NCBI RefSeq assembly: GCF_022376445.1
Contig: NW_025955766.1
Span: forward strand, 1-10,184
Direction: 5' to 3'
DNA length: 10,184 nucleotides
Source: Fomitopsis serialis
Taxonomy: Eukaryota > Basidiomycota > Agaricomycetes > Polyporales > Fomitopsidaceae
Both the position numbers and the translations under genes were made by a program. Shown in pieces: positions 1 to 10,184 of the stretch (its first letter is position 1; each line of letters opens with the position of its first letter). The notes beneath the pieces were generated by a model, which did no database searches, was not told where the DNA came from, and saw nothing but the letters and a program-made list of their open reading frames with translations.

Positions 1-183
1 TCTCGGGTTGTCCCAATGCGTCGCGGAAGACCCTGAATTTAAGACAGTATGGTGGCTTTGAACATCCGTGCTAGATCATGAGCTTTGACAACTGTCGGTA
101 CTACATAGGGTGTACTCAACAGGAATCGGACTACGTATGGATTTGTTGTTTTTTGCACGCTCTTTGTGAGGAGTTGTTACGAT

Positions 184-189
184 CACGTG
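184..189. promoter_or_regulatory. CACGTG E-box-type palindrome
   Basis: A perfect CACGTG palindrome lies 139 nt upstream of the kinase ATG and 14 nt before the first ACGCGT box. In fungi this core is bound by bHLH factors of the Cbf1/Pho4/SREBP type. Binding here is only inferred from the match and its promoter-proximal position. Confidence 0.35.
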
Positions 190-203
190 TGCGTGTTGAA
201 GCG

Positions 204-225
204 ACGCGTCTTGCCGCAAACGCGT
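204..225. promoter_or_regulatory. Pair of ACGCGT (MCB-like) boxes upstream of ATR/Mec1
   Basis: Two perfect ACGCGT hexamers (204-209 and 220-225) sit 10 nt apart, roughly 105-125 nt upstream of the kinase ATG. ACGCGT is the MluI cell-cycle box bound by MBF (Mbp1-Swi6 in budding yeast, Res-Cdc10 in fission yeast), which drives G1/S transcription of replication and repair genes. Two copies in about 330 nt are unlikely by chance (a fixed hexamer is expected about once per 4 kb). G1/S regulation of this gene is an inference. Confidence 0.5.
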
Positions 226-319
226 TGGGCTGAACTTGTCCTCGACAATCATCTCGGACCCACACCATTGGCTCAAGGCCTACCACACTGCCAGCGTCGA
301 CTCTGTAACAACTCGATCA

Positions 320-327
320 ATGTCTTC

Positions 328-331
<4 letters not shown>
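320..331 (+). other. Three-codon upstream ORF overlapping the kinase start codon
   Basis: ATG-TCT-TCA-TGA begins 8 nt before the chosen kinase ATG at 328, and its stop codon shares the bases ATG-A with that start. If real, it could modulate initiation through termination-reinitiation. Because this sequence has many single-base losses, the alternative is that one base is missing between 327 and 330. The true start would then be the ATG at 320, adding about three residues to the protein. Confidence 0.35.
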
Positions 332-9012
<8,681 letters not shown>

Positions 9013-9020
9013 AACTCCTC

Positions 9021-9040
9021 TGCACAGTGTACTCTGTGCA
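9021..9040. repeat. Perfect 7-bp inverted repeat (3' hairpin)
   Basis: TGCACAG and CTGTGCA flank a 6-nt loop TGTACT, starting 8 nt after the kinase stop codon. In the mRNA this would form a small stem-loop in the 3' UTR. A role in 3' end formation or message stability is possible but unproven; a hairpin of this size can occur by chance. Confidence 0.4.
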
Positions 9041-9122
9041 TCCTCTGCTGTATTTTTGATCGAAAAGGGACATTGTATCATAGGCACGTCGCTGTACCAT
9101 GGTCTGTATTGCTACACTATCA

Positions 9123-9136
9123 GTACATAATATACA
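9123..9136 (-). terminator. Candidate poly(A) efficiency element for YAF9
   Basis: On the minus strand, about 18-31 nt downstream of the YAF9 stop, the sequence reads TGTATATTATGTAC. It includes TATGTA, a match to the fungal TAYRTA efficiency element. Its position suits 3' processing of the YAF9 transcript. Confidence 0.35.
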
Positions 9137-9153
9137 CCGTTATGCATCACGTA

Positions 9154-9306
9154 TCAATCGACTGAATCGCCCCTAGCCTCGAGTAGACGCTTGAGCTTTT
9201 CAAGCTCTTTTTCCTTCTCAATGAGTCGCTCTCTCCACTTGTCACTCTCAGCCACGACAGCCTTCCGCGCAGTCTCGAGACGCTCCGCCTCATCACGCTC
9301 CATCTG
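9154..9306 (-). other. C-terminal coiled coil of Yaf9
   Basis: From about residue 211 the chain is QMERDEAERLETARKAVVAE, then DKWRERLIEKEKELEKLKRL, ending ARGDSVD. The heptad-like Leu/Ile/Val spacing and dense charge mark a coiled coil, the part that in Yaf9 and GAS41 mediates dimerisation and docking into SWR1/NuA4. A longer open frame in another register covers the same bases and is a shadow. Confidence 0.85.
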
Positions 9307-10099
9307 AGCGTGAACTCCGGCACACCGCCCTTCGATGCCTCCAGTGACGCCGGGTGAGCCGTATGGAAGGGCACCGGTCGCGTCTTGTGCCTTGGAAGCG
9401 GAGTGGGCGGGTGTGCAGTGAGGATGTTGAGGAAGGATTGGAACGGGTCGTGGAAAACAATCTCATCGTACTGCCAAGAGTGCACCGGCCCCATCTTCAT
9501 GGCTTGGTCAAGAGGTGGTATTTCTGGCTCGCCGGAGCCGACGGCGGTCCAGGGGTGCAACTTGAGTGATGGTAGGCGACGACGGCCTTCTCGCCGGACT
9601 CGGGGACGAAGTTTATACGGATTTGGATCTCGAACTCTCCCCATCTGCGCGCCGCTGATCAGCACGTAGATAAAATAACACTCTTCCGCGTGCGTACCCT
9701 GTTTCTGTGATCTCGAACGGTGGCTTGTCAAGCGCTGCGCCGAGATAGTTAGGATGGTCGCTTTAAGGCAGGAATGTGGCCACTCACCTCGCGTAGGATT
9801 CGTGTAGGTGTCATGTAGCTTGAAAGTCACCCGTTTAATGAAATAGGTCAGGTCATCCTTACCCCCACAGTCTCAGAGTCGGCGGAGGCTGCGCTGCGAA
9901 CCGCGACGGTCCACCGATGAGTATGGTCCGGGGTCGGAAGGGTTTCCCGCTCCTTCTGGGTGAGGACTACTGCGGAGTTTCCATAGATGATGGGTCGGTG
10001 TATGGTAATTCCCTGCAGGAGAATAGGCGGTCAGCAGGCGGGGCAAGCAGGGGGAGGCGGTGGGCGTACGCGCTGACGGACGCGGTCGTTGGAGGCCAT
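9154..10099 (-). CDS. YAF9: YEATS-domain protein Yaf9/GAS41 (SWR1 and NuA4 subunit)
   Basis: This is a nuclear histone acyl-lysine reader shared by the SWR1 H2A.Z-exchange complex and the NuA4 acetyltransferase. Four exons on the minus strand (10099-10070, 10012-9788, 9734-9698, 9644-9154) with 53-57 nt GT-AG introns give 261 residues. The protein reads MASNDRVRQR, then GITIHRPIIYGNSAVVLT, DHTHRWTVAVRSAAS, DDLTYFIKRVTFKLHDTY, PPFEITETGWGEFEIQIR and YHHLKLHPW. A C-terminal coiled coil runs from QMERDEAERL to LLEARGDSVD. A YEATS domain plus terminal coiled coil at this length fits Yaf9, not Taf14 or Sas5. Three single-base losses interrupt the frame as written (9862-9866, 9565-9567, 9403-9407). 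With them allowed, the exons sum to exactly 262 codons. Start choice: the ATG at 10099 is in frame; an out-of-frame ATG in better context lies at 10110. Confidence 0.93.
9403..9407 (-). other. Frame break in YAF9 exon 4, linker
   Basis: The frame carrying FQSFLNILTAHPPT must pass to SASKAQDATGALPYGSPGV and on to the coiled coil, one frame over. One missing base at the CCCACTCC on the minus strand explains it. Confidence 0.75.
9565..9567 (-). other. Frame break in YAF9 exon 4, YEATS domain
   Basis: KAVVAYHH and LKLHPW are near-invariant neighbours in YEATS proteins but lie in different frames here. One extra C (CACTC to CACCTC on the minus strand) joins them. Confidence 0.9.
9862..9866 (-). 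other. Frame break in a G5 run, YAF9 exon 2
   Basis: SADSETVG is followed on the minus strand by G5 then TAAGG; the conserved DDLTYFIKRVTFKL lies one frame over. A sixth G gives VGGKDDLTYF. The GTAAGG could mimic a donor, but splicing there would remove the conserved strand. Confidence 0.9.
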
Positions 10100-10184
10100 G
10101 GCAAGGCCATGGCGGTCGAGAGTGGCTTCGAGGCGAGTCGAGCCGAGCGCCGGATTGAGACTCCGCCACCGACTTCATCCTGCC
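10100..10184 (-). promoter_or_regulatory. 5' leader region of YAF9
   Basis: Only 85 nt lie between the YAF9 ATG and the window edge, so the promoter is mostly outside. Two upstream ATGs are present on the minus strand (10178 and 10110), neither in frame with YAF9. The one at 10110 sits in a strong context (ACCGCCATGG), 11 nt ahead of the chosen start. One missing base between them would make it the real start and add about four residues. Confidence 0.5.

Larger units (their letters stand above)
1..327 (+). promoter_or_regulatory. 5' flank and promoter region of the ATR/Mec1 kinase gene
   Basis: No convincing coding sequence is seen in this stretch on either strand. It carries a CACGTG box at 184-189 and two ACGCGT boxes at 204-209 and 220-225. 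A T-rich patch lies around 142-154 and could favour a nucleosome-depleted region (inference). Several upstream ATGs exist (for example at 136 and 320). Those that fall in the transcribed leader would form very short upstream ORFs, but the transcription start cannot be read from sequence alone. An open frame running from a GTG at 166 into the kinase gene is not used as a start, because eukaryotic initiation needs an ATG and the first in-frame ATG is at 328. Confidence 0.6.
9013..9153. other. Convergent intergenic spacer between ATR/Mec1 and YAF9
   Basis: The two genes point at each other with 141 nt between stop codons. Both 3' ends and poly(A) signals must lie here or inside the opposite gene, so the transcripts may overlap. 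The spacer is more AT-rich than the flanking exons. It contains a short hairpin just after the kinase stop and an AT-rich TATGTA-type element near the YAF9 stop. No ORF of note is seen. Confidence 0.8.
9549..10012 (-). other. YEATS domain of Yaf9
   Basis: Residues about 11-130 form the Ig-like YEATS fold. Hallmarks are RPIIYGN, DHTHRWTV, FIKRVTFKLHDTYTNPTR, PPFEITETGWGEF and YHHLKLHPW. The HTHRW strand and the GWGEF loop help form the aromatic pocket for acetyl- or crotonyl-lysine in GAS41 and Yaf9. Both are intact; GWGEF is assembled across the intron at 9697-9645. Confidence 0.93.

Noticed and set aside
166..327. An N-terminal extension of the kinase frame from a GTG at 166
   Set aside because: GTG is not a normal start in fungal nuclear genes. 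The region looks like promoter (MCB and E-box), and the first in-frame ATG is at 328.
9873..10178. A 101-residue minus-strand open frame starting at 10178
   Set aside because: It is out of frame with YAF9, reads through its first intron and is Pro/Arg/Ser-rich. The YEATS frame explains the same bases far better.

Overview
The window comes from a filamentous fungus, most likely an agaricomycete basidiomycete. Both genes are broken by many very short introns (46-66 nt, with CTNAC-like branch points close to the acceptors), and the protein sequences look basidiomycete-like. The genus assignment is judgement only, since no search was run. The window holds no mobile element, RNA gene, CRISPR array or bacterial-type operon. 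It is an ordinary housekeeping locus with two convergent genes.

Region by region: 1-327 is the 5' flank of the first gene, with two ACGCGT (MCB-type) boxes and a CACGTG box. 328-9012 (+) is a complete gene for the ATR/Mec1/Rad3 DNA-damage checkpoint kinase. I model it as 27 exons and 26 introns encoding about 2,441 residues: N-terminal HEAT-type solenoid, UME domain, FAT domain, PI3K-like kinase domain and FATC tail ending in -YPGWGPWH. 9013-9153 is a short tail-to-tail intergenic spacer with a perfect 7-bp hairpin and an AT-rich element fitting polyadenylation of the minus-strand gene. 9154-10099 (-) is a complete four-exon YEATS-domain gene, the Yaf9/GAS41 subunit shared by SWR1 and NuA4, about 261 residues with a C-terminal coiled coil. 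10100-10184 is its 5' flank.

The most notable observation is technical. To keep family-conserved reading frames through both genes, I need about 14 single-base losses, all in the same direction. There are 11 in the kinase gene, 6 of them in one 478-nt exon, and 3 in the YEATS gene. At nearly every site, lengthening an existing run of C or G by one restores the frame. I found no nonsense substitution, no lost catalytic residue and no large deletion. This points to homopolymer-contraction errors in the draft sequence, not to two pseudogenes. With these 14 bases allowed for, the kinase exons sum to 2,442 codons and the YEATS exons to 262 codons exactly.

Functionally both products act in nuclear genome maintenance: Mec1/ATR signals RPA-coated single-stranded DNA, and Yaf9 serves H2A.Z deposition and H4/H2A acetylation. 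Their adjacency may be chance. I did not find a previously undescribed system here.
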